Notes: generated by a model from the letters alone, not told the origin. DNA of 64,000 nucleotides from Mytilus trossulus (GCF_036588685.1 NC_086386.1:21410931-21474930); one strand, 5' to 3'. Shown: positions 23,201 to 34,832, counted from the first letter of the stretch. Program-made: numbers and translations.

Positions 23201-26200
23201 AAGTTCCCATTTCCCCCGAATCCCCATATACTCAAATGTCAGACAACATGAGAGTACTATGTATAGAATAAGCATGCATTGTCTCAAAATATTAATGTTA
23301 TTGAAACAAGGCTCACAAAAAGGAAGAAAGCGAGGATGGCCGAGTATTTCAACCAGTTTCTAGCCGAGTACAAATAACATTTCTATTTTAAGGCAATGAG
23401 TGGTTATTCTTTATGTAATGCAACTCTTATATATGGCGTTGTCAGTTTGTGTTAGATTTATGAGTTTGACTGTCCCTTTGGTATCTTTCGTCCCTCTTTT
23501 AAAACTGTTCTTAATGAAATATTTAAGGTAAAAGTGCTCATTTTTAATTTGAAGCTGACGACGTAAATTTTATGCACACCCTGTATGTTTTATTGACGTC
23601 ATAAATAAAACTCTATGGACCTGCATTGTTAACTTTATAAACAAGGCGATATACGGCCAGTGCTGTATATTACATATGAATATATAGTCAATACAATTAG
23701 ACTGCACAAATAGTACAGCTGCAGTATATATCATGTTATTTTGTAGGAAGACAAGAAAGAGGATATAGAGGAGGTAATTATAAAACATATGGCACAGTAT
23801 GCACAGATGAGATTGTACATGTATATGAACAACATGAGTTTAATATTGAGTTTCCAATAGTCTATTACAACTCTATATAATAGATTCATTGTTGAGTTAG
23901 AATGATAAGAGAATAATGGTATACTCCTCAAATAAATATTTGCATGATTTGCATTAAAAAAAAATAAAGTTATCATTTTATTACCTCAGTTATTAAAAGC
24001 GTCATTTTAATCAATTAAGTTTGTCTGCTAATTTGAATGGGAAAAGGGACCAAAATATTTGTAAACACAAAAGAAAAGTAAATCCAAAGATCTACATAAC
24101 TGGTGAATAGAAAAATAGAGCAAAGGAAAACAAAAATATTCTGTTTATGATTTTTTATGATTGTAAAATTATATGTAAAATTATATTATTTTTAGTTTAT
24201 ATACTGAATATAGATAGTTTACCTTGATAGATATTTATTTACAATTTTCAGGAACAACAAAAATCAGACGAGAATAGTAATGATATGTCCCAAGAAAACG
24301 AAAATTTAACTGAAGAAGCTAATATTGATAAAGAAATTCAAAATAATGAAATCATAAATAATTACACAGATGATAAGGAAAACATTGATACTGACCAAAT
24401 TTTAAAACCCGAAAATGATTATGTTAATAATGATAATATAGAAAAGTCTGTAGGGGAAAATGATAATGGCATAGAAGAAAATAAAACTACTGATCAAGAA
24501 ATAATAAACAATGACCCTGACCAAAATGAACAAACGGAACAAAGTAAGGAAATTGAAAACGATAATGAAAGTGAGACAAAAACTGACCCCAAAGATAAAA
24601 CAATAGATGTTAATATAACTCCTTTAAAAAATAACAGTATTGAACCAAATGAAAAAGAGGGAGATGTAAACGATAATAATGAACCACAAAATGAGGTACA
24701 GGAGGAACAAACTCCCCATAATGAAACTAAAATTGAAATTGAGGACGGCAATTCTGATAAAAATGTTGCCGAAAAGCAAAATCGAAAAGTTAAAATTTAT
24801 GAAAGAGTTGATTTGGATGACAACTTGGACCAGCGTAAACCAGATGATGTCACTGGCGAAAAGAACACTGAACAGATCACCCAAACAGTATTGATCACTC
24901 CTATATAGTAGACATAGAATTTTTCCCAATTCTTATATTACAATTCTAAATAGCCACTTTCTATAACAAATAAATACTCTGCTTTCACATACTACTAACT
25001 TTGACAAACTAACAATGATACTTACCATTTATCTCTCTATATATGTATATGTGTATACAATTTAGTACTCTTATTTGTATCACAACTAATATTTGTTTCT
25101 GCTTGAACAGCATGATCTACTAGAGCTTCATATAGATGCGTTTCGACTTAAAAAAATAATAATTTACAGTAACGATATTAAAATAATTTCTACCGAATAA
25201 AAGTGTAAAAGACTTACTGTTAATTTTAATGTCATTTTATTGTAATTTTCTAAAATCAGTTGCATTGTAGCTACTAAAAATGGTGAAGTCAGTTTTATTC
25301 AGTTTGAAATTAGAATATTATGTGACATTATGTATATGTATGATTGCAATATTTCTGTTTTTGTTTTCTTCAACAATTAAATACAATTGTGTATGTTTCC
25401 TTTCAGATTAAAGTCAAAGGACAAGAAGATGAGGTAATTACTATTGTTCTGCTGCCATATAAACTATGAATGAATCTGCTGAGATATTTGTTTACAGCGT
25501 TCCAAACTTATATAAAACCTAAAATATATAGCATCGATATCAATACATGTTAAATACTTCTCTCTCGTCTAGCTGGCTTTATGTATCTATATTACTCAAT
25601 AATGAAACCATAGCAAAAAGTGAAATCACAAAATAATGAACTCCAAGGAAAATTAAAAAAAGGAAAGTCCCCAATCAAATAGCAAAATAAAAAGTACAAA
25701 CACATCATATTCCTGACTTGGTACAAGCATTTTCTTATGTAGAAAATTGTTGATTGAACCTGGTTTTATAGCTAGCTAAACCTCTCACTTGTGTTAGTCT
25801 CATCAAATTCCATTAAAATGTCACCGATGCGTGAACAAACTAAATTACTGTTAACTTGCTAATAGACCAGCATGTCATAAAAAAAAGGCAACAGTAACGT
25901 GTACATACCGTTATACTTGGAGTTTGTTTTACTGATCACCGTTTTTAAGCCTGTTAGTATTCATAGAAGGTTGCCACTGATGTAGACGGTACACACATAG
26001 TGTGAAACAATGTAATTATGTAATGGAAAAAATGAAGAAAATTACATTGATGACCAAATCTTCAGTTTGTTCTAGCTACGTTTCGTTTATTATTTGTGCA
26101 TTTTTTTCAGATTTTTTTTAAAATATAGTTTGAAAGGATTTTCCAATAGTAGATTGATGTCTGATAACTTACAGAAAGTGCTATTCTTACTTGTTGCTCA

Positions 26201-29200
26201 TTATACAGTTTTCTTCTTTAAATGTCTGTATGCATAAGCTTCCAATTGAGTGATTGTACCGCTATTGCATATTGTTATTTACATTAGGAATTTATTTGTT
26301 TGTTTTTTGGTTTTTTTAGCAAAAGGAAGACGTTGAAGATGAGGTATATATTAATAAACAATATGTTCCTATTCAAGCAAGATGAATAAACAGTTAAAAA
26401 TGATAAAAAAAAATGATATTAGTTTTTGTTTAATTATGTTTGTAGTCATCTTATGAATGATATGTTATCATTACCAATCAGAAACCTATAAACACTGTTT
26501 CCACTACTGACCACAGGACGAGAATATAAACAAAGATAACAACCATATTAAACATTTTAAAGTTCAAATATATAGACAATGATGTAATTATGCATACCTG
26601 TCACGTGTCTACAGCTAATAGCTTGAACAGTATCATTCTGCAAACAATTATTTTAAATTATACCAGTATAACTTTTAAAAAACCGATAAGCAACGCACAT
26701 TTTGACAATATATTTACTTAATGTAATTGCACCATAAAAGGTTAAAAAGTTTTATTTACAATTGAATTTGAACAAACATTGAATCCTTAGTATTTCAATA
26801 CAACATTGATATTGTTATCTGTTTGTCATTGATTATTAAGCCAAAAACTACCATATTACCGATAGCAGCAAATCCTTTCTCAACTGCTAACGTATCTGAA
26901 ATCACTTTGCAGGCTGAAAACTCTGGATCAGAAGAAACTGCATCGTCGAGTCGGGTTACTACTCCCGATCCAGAGGAAATAGAAAGAAATATCCGTAAAA
27001 TAGGAATGAAAAAATCTACAGATTTCAAGGTAGGTAACCAGACAGTTTAAAAGCGAAATTCAAATTATGTCTCTTGCTATCTTCGCTCGTAATGCAAACT
27101 ATTAGTAGATCAGGTATTAAGACGTTTTGAATTTATTCTTTTTTACATCTTTTCTTTTATTTTAGATGAACCCTAAGTAGCTATATAGACTAAGTATCAA
27201 ATATATGAAATTTAACAAAAAAGAAACAAACAAAAGCACACGAAAGTAAATCACGCTTAACCCACCAGAAAAGCTGTAAATAGTCAAAGTACATGATATG
27301 TGAAACGTAATCATATGGAAACATAAAACAATTAATAAGAGTATGTCTATAAGGAATATCCTATTTCCATTTTATGTTACAATGGAATACTATTATAATA
27401 ACTCATATTTGACGATTATAAATATGCATATTTTAGCCTCAAGGCGAGTTAAGCAAGGTTCTCGTTACACGGAAAATGGAAGAACATAAACGAAAGGAAA
27501 AAGACCACGGAAAATGGACAAAGATGAAAAATATATTTCGTGTTAAAGCAAAAAAGATTAAAGTTGCTAGCTATCAAAACAATGACAACAAAGACCACAA
27601 AAAAGAAGACGGGCGAAATGCTGACTCTGACGACGAAGGGATTCACCGAGAAAAGACTATTGCTCCGTTCATGAAGGAATATCATTATAAAAAACAGATG
27701 GATCACGTATTGGATGAACAACATGTTCGGGAAAAGCAACCTGATTTCAAAGATAGAATTAAAGATTCAGATGATGACGATGAGGTAATGTATACAGTTC
27801 ACACATTTAACAAATTTGTCATATTACCTTTTATATCTTATACATTTCATTCAACTACCAATTAAAACGAATGTGACATACCGAATTAAACTATTCACCG
27901 GATTTGTAATACATGTAACATAAGCAACATGACGAATGCCACATATGGAGCAGGATCTGCTAACCCTTCTGGAGCACATGAAATCACCCCCTGTTTTTGG
28001 TGGGGTTCGTGTTGCTTAATCTTTAGTTTTCTATGTTGTGTCTTCTATAAACTATTATTTATCTATTTGTGGGTTTTTTTAGCCATGACGTTGTCATTTT
28101 ATTTTTAATCTAAGAGTTTGACTGTCCCTCTGGTATCTTTTGTCCCTCTTTTATAACTTGTGTATATTAAAATCAAGTCTAAATGCATATGAATAATTGA
28201 TCAGTAAAAAAAAATATTTAACTGGTGCACATGATTGAAATACGTGTATTTTAGCATAAAAATGTAATTTTTTTTAAATATATTTTCATAGCTATTTTGT
28301 TTTCTATCCTGATTATTACTCTAAACTTCCAGGAATTTGGTGGCATTGTTGATGATGAAAAGAAACGTAGAGAACATGAAAAAATCGAACAAACTCGAAT
28401 AGAAAAACTCAATGAAAAGAATAAACATGAAGGAAAGAAACCTTTACAGTCTTCCAAAAACGCGGGGGAGAAAAGGTATACAAAAGGATCAGAACATACG
28501 AGAAAGAAACAAATGGGTGGAGATCAAGGCAAAGAAATGGATGAACTAGAAAGAGCAAAACGTAAACAGAGAACTGAGGATCAGGGAAAAGATAGTGGTG
28601 TCGATAGTCCGGACTTTAAAAAGGAAACAAGCTTTATTGAAAACAACGAAGAAATGGAGGCTGTTGAAATGACAGAACCACCGCCAGGTTATATCAGAGA
28701 CAGCACAGGTCAAATCATTGTAAGTATAACACTTTCAAAAATGTATTCTGGATTTAAATATTGACAAAGAACTTTCAATTTTCAATTTTCAACCAAAGCG
28801 TTGTAAATAAACTCATGACATTATATATACCAAGATTCAAAATTGGGCTTTGCCTGCGAAGAAATGAAACTGTAGGTTAGATTTTTCTTCTATAAAATCT
28901 TTATTTTTATAAAGTAAATTTGAAGGTACAAGTAATAAATGCATGTCACTAGACATATTCTTCTATGTCCCTCGTACATTTTTATGAGACAAATATTACG
29001 TTTCATCCAATTGAAATCAATAGTTTTGAAAAGTTTAGTCCTGTATGAACGAACAAATGTATTGCTGGAATGTTGTTTACACAAATTTACATCAATTAGA
29101 TAATCATTAATACGTAAATATTACAAACATATATTGTTACTTCCTTTTCAAGTACTGTCTCTCTTTTTTTTAAAGCGTCTATATGATGGAAAAGTTATGA

Positions 29201-32200
29201 CACAGGAAGAAATGCAATCCATATTTCCCACGGCTAGACTTGGAATGTTATTCCATGTACCAAGATTAAAACGAACATCACATGGGCGTCCTACAGGCGT
29301 AAGTAATATATATACTATACTCTTTATTTTGAATACCTTTCGTTACCTATTCAATTTCTATCAGCATTTTTTAAGGGAGTTGGCTTCTCAGTATCAAAGT
29401 AATTAACTTTCCAAAACACTAGTTTATATTGAAAGGGGATTAATAAAGGAGTCCAAAGAGCAAAAAAAATATATAGGTCACCGTGCTTGTTTTCGATATA
29501 TAAGCCATTGAAATTTTGGCGGGAAAATATTCTCTCTTGACTTTTCATAGCTTTATCATCGACAGGTTGAAGCTCTCAAAAACTGTTAAAAAGTAATTAA
29601 AATTTTATCAGACTTTAACAGATGGCTTATCATTATACATGTAAAAGATTTACAAAAAGAAAATTGGGGGTCACCAGGCAATTTTTTTCAAGACATACAA
29701 ATGGATAAAACCAGAGGATTCCGAAAATCTGACAAAAAATCCAAAACATGACAAGCCAGCTTCCTTAAATTTCAAGTACAGTGTTTTTTGTACTGCATCA
29801 CTTAATATGCTAGTGTTTTGATTTGACAGACGTTGCAATCATGTTTTATATTAATATAAACTGTTCTATTTATAGGAATATATCGAAGATCCTTTTGGTC
29901 CAAAACTGGAAAATGATAAGGAAAGCATTCGTAACGTCGAATTGAAAGAAGAACATTCCAAACCAAAGCATCCCAGATCATCAAAAGGGGTAACTATTGA
30001 TTACATATTCATTTTGAAGTAATGAAACGATGAAAAATAATTTAAATTCTGTTCTACTTATAATGAATTGATGAATTACAAAGTAATATTAATTATACAT
30101 GATACTTTTTTATCATTATTTTAATTGAAATCTCAATTATCTTTGTTTAAGCAACTAGACTATTTGATCAGATACATCAGAAAATAATTCTTCATGGATA
30201 TTCATATTATGTTGAAAAATGCACATTTTTATGTGTTCCTCAGGTACATGTATATACATTGTAATACATGTATATCAAAATGCCAAATACAATACATTAC
30301 ATCAAGTTTTTTAAACAAAATAATATTTGCAGTCCGCACGGAGAGATATTAAAGAAAAAACAGTCGCCTTCGATATGGATGATGGACAATCAATGAATTC
30401 TGATATACTCATGGTTGAAGACGAGGATGAATGGAAGGTATGTGCAATTTATTAATTCCATGTAAACAAAATAGATATAGGAAGATGTGGTGTGAGTGCC
30501 AATGAGACAACTCTCCATCCAAATAACAATTTAAAAATTAAACCATTATAGGTTAAAGTACGGCCTTCAACACGGAGCCTTGGCTCACACCGAACAACAA
30601 GCTATAAAGGGCCACAAAATTACTAGTGTAAAACCATTCAAACGGGAAAACCAACGGTCTAATCTAGATAAACAAAACGAGAAACGAGAAACACGTATAT
30701 ATTACATAAACAAACGACAACTACTGTACATCAGATTCCTGACTTAGGACAGGTGCAAACATTTGCAGCGGGATTAAACGTTTTAATGGGCCCAAACCTT
30801 CTCCCTTTTTCTGAAACAATAGCATAACATCACAACATATAAAAATATACGATAAAATATCAATTAGCAGACTTAACTCAATCAAAAAACGTATGATTAC
30901 ACAAAGAACGAATAAATTTGATCTGCGATATCTGAATACAAATGCACAGTTAATTAAATATTAGAGACAAACAGTCATGACCAAAAGGCTATCAAACAAA
31001 TTCGAACACACTGAGAAATATTTAACCAATCAATGTTAAGAATGGATAGAAAGTCCTTCATTTTTTATTTTTTTATTTTCTTATGTCATTTTCTCTATTA
31101 TTTGTTTGTCCATTGTAAATCTTTCTTTGTATTTTAGCCCCTCATTATTGTCTTGTTGATCTTTTGGGGTCCTTTTTTTCTCTTATTTTTTCCTTTCCCA
31201 TTATCCTCTTTTCTGAACCACCATGATAAACGAAAAATTGAATAAAACAATACCAGAATGGCATTACCGGCGAAACGCTACTGGTTTCTGGTAATCGTTT
31301 AATACAAAATAATGATGTAACAAGAGTTATTGAAATCTACCAACATTCCTTTTTTCAGGATCTCCCTCCTTAAGTGTTAGATTTATTAAACCACAAAGAA
31401 AAGTCTGGCGATTTAGAATAAATTAAAGTGCAATTTAATCGTGTGTTTGTTCATTGTTGTTCGAAACAGTACAAATAGGGTAAAAAAACCATTTGTTATT
31501 TGTAGCATCGGCGAGACAGCTCTACCACGAACAGAGAACTTCTCAGAAAAAGACTTTTCAAAAATAAAAGGAAGTCACGTTCACATGGAGGGGTAAGATT
31601 GACAATGTTTGTTAGATAATATTGTTTTCACCAAAAATACCAATTTGGTGTTATATTTAAGCCATTTAAAACGATATGTATTTTAAACTGCAGTGAGTAT
31701 CCTCTTTTTATGACATACATAAATTAAATATGAGCTGGAAAATGAACTACTTTAACAGTTGACATTAAATATGGTGGTTAAAGTAAACATCGCTTTGAAA
31801 TGATTGAGATTTTAGGACAATTACAGTAGTACATTTAAATTGTATTTTTGTCATATAGGCTGACAACAAGATGTTTATGTCCGATGATGGCCGACCTAGA
31901 GAACTAAGTGATCTGGTTCGTGTTATTCCACAAAATAGTGCCAATAAGTATTTATTAAATGGTCGTGCACCTATTCCTGGGTCTGTTGTTTCTAGAAATG
32001 ATAGCATGAAAAACAAATTTGACCATGAACAGCAGCAGATGTACAGAGAAGGTCTTGCCACTGATAAAAAGATTCTTGAACGTTCACCGTCACTCAAACG
32101 TAAGTAAAAGTAATAACTTTGTTAAGCCAAAGATAAGACTAATAATTAAATACAAATAAATACAAAAAACTAACAAGAAAAAAGCAATTACCGATTCAAT

Positions 32201-34538
32201 ACCCAAAACTATATTGCAAGTAAAATCCTATTTTTAATTTAAATTGTATCCAAATAATGGCAAATATAGACCTGCCTTAAAATGAATGTAAAGTTATTTA
32301 TACATGTATAAAATTGCAGGACCTCCCGGAGTACCACGGCAAGCTTTTACAGAACAGGATCCTGATGATATTCGAGTTTCAATTGATAATGAAGAAAACG
32401 AGGTAGATTAACAAAATGTTATATTTTTACATTTCGTATCAATGGAATATTGTCGATTTTTCTGTCTTTCGAATAGGCATGCATAAGTTATAAACTTGTC
32501 AGTTTGATTTTTCTGAACTGATGTTAATATATGTAAGGGAACAGGTATATTTTGGTTCAAAGTTAGACATAACGTTTACATCTAATACAAACGCATCTAG
32601 TAAATTGTATAAGCATATGTTTGGGCTTGGACATTTAATTTTAATTTGGAATGTAGATTTGTTAAGATATCAGTTACTAGGTCCTTTACTTCATGATAGT
32701 CCCAATGATGTGCATCTGATATCATGAAAGTTTTTATGACGTACATGTAATGACATATGGGTCATTGTTCGGCCGTCAAGTTGCATTTTAAAAAGATATA
32801 TCAATAATATTTCTCTCTATATAACTGAAAACTTCTCCTAGACATGTAACTACCAAATTTGAGCTACTAGTTAATTCATCTTAAGAATTTGTATGCATTT
32901 AATCTTATATATTATTAATTCCTGTTACAGAATCGTTTACAAAGACAGGAAGATGGCATTAATATTGGAAGTGATGACGAATTCTTTCTAGTCGGTGACA
33001 ATAGAGAACAGCAGCCAGAGGTACACTCTTTGGTGTGATTTTTTTTAAAAACAAGTAAAATTTCAAGGCATACAAAACTCTACACATTTTAATATCTTAA
33101 ACAAATGTACCTTTCTGGTGAAAAGTTAAAAACAAGGGGAAAATGAAGGATTTTAAATGTTAGTGTGCAATTATAAGGACGTAAAACATTTTCAATATAA
33201 ATTGTGACGACACGCTTGAAATTTGCATTTTCTTTTCTTTTCAGCAGTTTTTTACTCATACACGACGACCTGGACAAACAACTGTTCGACCTCTTCCTGG
33301 GAGTCATGACATGTTTTGTCATAAACATGACATGCGCCATGCCTTGCCATGGTCTTTAATAAATCAGTATCAAATAAGAGAATCTTCCCTACTGGACATT
33401 AATAGTGTATCCAAGCACCATACCATGTCTAAATCAGCTGGCAATGTCAAACGAGATATGGACGATAGACGATTAAGAGAACTTTTAGAAGAGTTGTACA
33501 AAGACAAAAAGTATTTTGATCACGTGATAGATACAACCGGTAAGATAATCTTAAATTTCATTGTTTTAGATAAAACTCATAAATCATTAAAACAACCTTT
33601 CATCAATGGAATACAAAAGTGGTATCCGGACGCATAGTGTAACTCTGATAGGTCAATTTTACTAATAAAAAATACTTTGTAGTATGATTTGAAATTATTG
33701 CGGACATTGCTTAAGAGAAAGTAATTTGTTATATTGCAAAATTTAATTAACATATAATATCTGTACAGAGCGAGCAACACACGAATGTACGATTTGCCTG
33801 CTTTATACTGATAGGTACTTTATCCTTTCTTAATGTTTTGTATCGCATGTTAACGTTTCATAGACCTATATGTACATGTATTTTATAGCTTTCGTGTCTT
33901 TAATTTATCAATAGGTGGTTTGAAATGCATTACATAAATTTTCATAGCTTTTATTGATTTACTAACGCAACATCATTCATATTAGGGAAAACAAGTAATG
34001 AGAAAGTTCTGAAGAATATTTATTCTTTTATTAACAATAGTTTCAACTATTATATGAAGATTTGTATATCAGCATAACAATTAATGAAATGAAATTCTAA
34101 TTTAGAACTTTATTCCGTCGTGATATAACTAATAAAGAACAAGTAGAATAAGTTAATTTAAAGATTTTCACTAGTTGAGAAGGAATCTAATATACCCATA
34201 GGTTCATGATAATTGAATCAATAAATCAACTCTTTTTAATTTCAGAGCCCAACACAGAACCAATAATAGACGAACGAGATTTAGCAGAACATGGCCGAGG
34301 ATTCTTGCTAGATCGTGCAGAATTTTGGGATGGAAGAGGCGTTCACATACCTCGCCCGCCTACAACTGCCTTAGGACTACGCTTATCTAGAATGAACACT
34401 AATATGCTTGACTCTGGTCGTGTATCTAATATATCATACGCATCCACAGTTACCCCGCCACCTCACCCTGAACAACGACAAGAAACACCAAAACAATCAA
34501 AAGAAGCTTTCGTTGAACGTGAACATACTGTGTGCTGA
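20236..34538 (+). CDS. Long charged low-complexity protein, or alternative cytoplasmic tail of the upstream gene (multi-exon span)
   Basis: Exons at 20236-20295, 23747-23773, 24252-24695 (or to stop 24908), 25407-25433, 26320-26343, 26841-27029, 27437-27784, 28333-28719, 29176-29298, 29876-29989, 30333-30437, 31506-31592, 31859-32099, 32320-32402, 32931-33020, 33245-33539 and 34246-34538 join in one frame, about 978 aa. All junctions are phase 0 up to 31859; then phases 1, 0, 0, 1. Composition is very rich in Asp, Glu, Lys and Asn, largely disordered in look, with no domain I recognise. The transmembrane exon also leaves in phase 0, and an in-frame acceptor (ag 20222-20223) would let it join codons ACT TAT TCA ATA ATG. 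It could therefore be the cytoplasmic tail of the same membrane protein or a separate gene starting at ATG 20236. Confidence 0.72.
21544..21573 (+). CDS. Candidate alternative first exon MGNFMNRESG
   Basis: ATG followed by nine codons and a strong donor ggg|gtaaga in phase 0, compatible with the downstream phase-0 exons. Met-Gly-Asn at the start would suit N-myristoylation. Very short and without conservation evidence, so only a candidate. Confidence 0.2.
21755..21900 (+). repeat. SINE-like element fragment
   Basis: 'gagtgcaaatgagacaactc', 'tataggtcaaagtagggtct' and 'ccgaaaagcaagttc' follow the order of the 30478 element. Confidence 0.6.
23430..23505 (+). repeat. Dispersed repeat D, fragment
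   Basis: 'ggcgttgtcag' and 'tatgagtttgactgtccctt' followed by 'tcgtccctctttt' match the 3' part of copies at 11140 and 27868. Confidence 0.65.
23747..23773 (+). CDS. 27-nt microexon EDKKEDIEE
   Basis: Acceptor ttttgtag, donor gag|gtaatt, nine codons, symmetric phase 0. Acidic with Lys pairs, like the other microexons of this locus. Confidence 0.65.
24252..24908 (+). CDS. Large Asn/Asp/Glu-rich exon; possible terminal exon
   Basis: Acceptor ttttcag at 24251. The open frame (218 codons) is almost wholly Asn, Asp, Glu, Lys and Thr, and ends ITQTVLITPI before TAG 24906-24908. AATAAA follows at 24969-24974, so this can be the last exon of a mid-length form. An internal phase-0 donor gag|gtacag at 24695/24696 would let it join 25407 for the long form; whole-exon skipping also keeps frame. 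Confidence 0.7.
   Translation, partial: EQQKSDENSNDMSQENENLTEEANIDKEIQNNEIINNYTDDKENIDTDQILKPENDYVNNDNIEKSVGENDNGIEENKTTDQEIINNDPDQNEQTEQSKEIENDNESETKTDPKDKTIDVNITPLKNNSIEPNEKEGDVNDNNEPQNEVQEEQTPHNETKIEIEDGNSDKNVAEKQNRKVKIYERVDLDDNLDQRKPDDVTGEKNTEQITQTVLITPI
24969..24974 (+). terminator. Poly(A) signal AATAAA for the mid-length form
   Basis: Canonical hexamer about 60 nt after the in-frame TAG of the Asn/Glu-rich exon. Confidence 0.45.
25407..25433 (+). CDS. 27-nt microexon IKVKGQEDE
   Basis: Acceptor cctttcag, donor gag|gtaatt, symmetric phase 0. It shares the acidic ending and the GAG|gt donor with the neighbouring microexons. Confidence 0.65.
25607..25810 (+). repeat. Dispersed repeat B, copy 2
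   Basis: 'gtgaaatcacaaaataatga', 'catattcctgacttggtaca' and 'aacctctcactt' match 18015-18300. Confidence 0.65.
26320..26343 (+). CDS. 24-nt microexon QKEDVEDE
   Basis: Acceptor tttttttag, donor gag|gtatat, eight codons, symmetric phase 0. Ends in EDE like 25407-25433. Confidence 0.62.
26841..27029 (+). CDS. Exon with two possible acceptors
   Basis: From ag 26839-26840 it encodes PKTTILPIAANPFSTANVSE, then AENSGSEETASSSRVTTPDP and KKSTDFK before donor aag|gtaggt. A second, stronger-looking acceptor (actttgcag, 26912) would start at AENSG and drop 24 codons; both keep phase 0. The Ser/Thr-Pro region looks like a phosphorylation-prone linker. Confidence 0.68.
27437..27784 (+). CDS. Charged 116-codon exon
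   Basis: Acceptor ttttag, donor gag|gtaatg, phase 0. Encodes a basic half (KMEEHKRKEKDHGKW, FRVKAKKIKV) and an acidic half ending DSDDDDE. No domain recognised. Confidence 0.8.
27868..28155. repeat. Dispersed repeat D, copy 2
   Basis: Parallel to 11140-11425 over its whole length, ending 'tctggtatcttttgtccctc'. It lies in the intron after the exon ending at 27784. Confidence 0.75.
28333..28719 (+). CDS. 129-codon exon, helical Lys/Glu-rich then PPPGYIRD
   Basis: Acceptor cttccag, donor att|gtaagt, phase 0. Long Lys/Glu/Arg-rich stretch likely to be helical, then DSGVDSPDF and EPPPGYIRDSTGQII. The last part plus the next exon looks folded rather than low-complexity. Confidence 0.8.
29176..29298 (+). 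CDS. 41-codon exon RLYDGKVMTQEEMQSIFPTA...
   Basis: Acceptor tttaaag, donor ggc|gtaagt, phase 0. Balanced composition with hydrophobic positions (IFPTARLGMLFHVPRL), unlike the charged exons around it. It continues the segment begun by PPPGYIRD. Confidence 0.78.
29876..29989 (+). CDS. 38-codon exon EYIEDPFGPKL...
   Basis: Acceptor atttatag, donor ggg|gtaact, phase 0. Charged linker ending PKHPRSSKG. Confidence 0.75.
30333..30437 (+). CDS. 35-codon exon SARRDIKEKTVAFDMDDG...
   Basis: Acceptor atttgcag, donor aag|gtatgt, phase 0. Acidic C-terminal half (VEDEDEWK). Confidence 0.78.
30478..30990 (+). repeat. Dispersed mussel-type SINE-like element, near full length
   Basis: Begins gatataggaagatgtggtg, followed by gccaatgagacaactctcc, and includes 'tcctgacttaggacaggtgc' and 'cagcgggattaaacg'. 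Closely similar to 36780-37198 and related to 1515-2170 and 58447-58600 in this window. It sits in an intron of the long-tail exons. I know the family only as abundant mussel repeats. Confidence 0.75.
31506..31592 (+). CDS. 29-codon basic exon
   Basis: Acceptor tttgtag, donor ggg|gtaaga, phase 0. Arg/Lys-rich: HRRDSSTTNRELLRKRLF then KNKRKSRSHGG. The basic cluster could serve as a nuclear localisation or membrane-contact patch (inference). Confidence 0.75.
31859..32099 (+). CDS. 80-codon exon ADNKMFMSDDGRPRELSDLV...
   Basis: Acceptor catatag, donor c|gtaagt, phase 0 in and phase 1 out. Balanced composition with VRVIPQNSANKYLL and PIPGSVVSRN; the tail from here on looks more ordered than the upstream charged region. 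Confidence 0.82.
32320..32402 (+). CDS. Exon PPGVPRQAFTEQDPDDIRVS...
   Basis: Acceptor attgcag, donor gag|gtagat, phase 1 in and 0 out. Completes Arg at the junction with the previous exon and ends IDNEENE. Confidence 0.8.
32931..33020 (+). CDS. 30-codon exon NRLQRQEDGINIGSDDEFFL...
   Basis: Acceptor tgttacag, donor gag|gtacac, symmetric phase 0. Confidence 0.8.
33245..33539 (+). CDS. 98-codon exon with a His/Cys-rich motif
   Basis: Acceptor is a tandem cagcag, so one Gln may be included or dropped. Encodes FFTHTRRPGQTTVRPLPG, then HDMFCHKHDMRHALPW, a helical RRLRELLEELYKDKK and DHVIDTT. Donor g|gtaaga, phase 1 out. The C-H-K-H-x4-H cluster could bind metal, but I recognise no named domain. 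Confidence 0.82.
34246..34538 (+). CDS. Last exon and C terminus
   Basis: Acceptor atttcag. Encodes EPNTEPIIDERDLAEHGRGF, then WDGRGVHIPRPPTTALGLRL, a Ser/Thr-rich part, the proline patch TVTPPPHPEQ and the end FVEREHTVC before TGA 34536-34538. The proline patch is a possible SH3/WW ligand and the -T-V-C end a weak PDZ-like ending; both are inference. Confidence 0.85.
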
Positions 34539-34826
34539 ATGATAAATCATGTACATGTCTTATTGTTGATGTGCATATCAATTTGATAAGTTGAAATCAA
34601 AATCAGTGTCTCGTATACTAGAAAATTACTTTTAATCACGGTATTAAGTACATGTATATTCAGATATTTTGTTTCTTTCGTCTAAAAAAAATACTGTACA
34701 AGTCAAAACAAAATGGATACATATTAGAAGTGGTAAAGTGTTATAAACAATTTATTACTATAGAAACAAAAGTATTATTAAGCTTCCTGTGATATTTTGC
34801 CGTATCAATCATTGTTATTTATTGAT

Positions 34827-34832
34827 ATTAAA
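34827..34832 (+). terminator. Possible poly(A) signal ATTAAA for the long form
   Basis: The common AATAAA variant about 290 nt after TGA 34538, in an AT-rich 3' UTR. I saw no closer canonical hexamer. Confidence 0.3.

Noticed and set aside
23286-23384. Short frame ending MAEYFNQFLAEYK before TAA
   Set aside because: Reads plausibly, but has no matching splice sites or link to the neighbouring phase-0 exons.
24494-24929. Minus-strand Ser/Phe-rich frames opposite the Asn/Glu-rich exon
   Set aside because: Antisense shadows of the coding exon.
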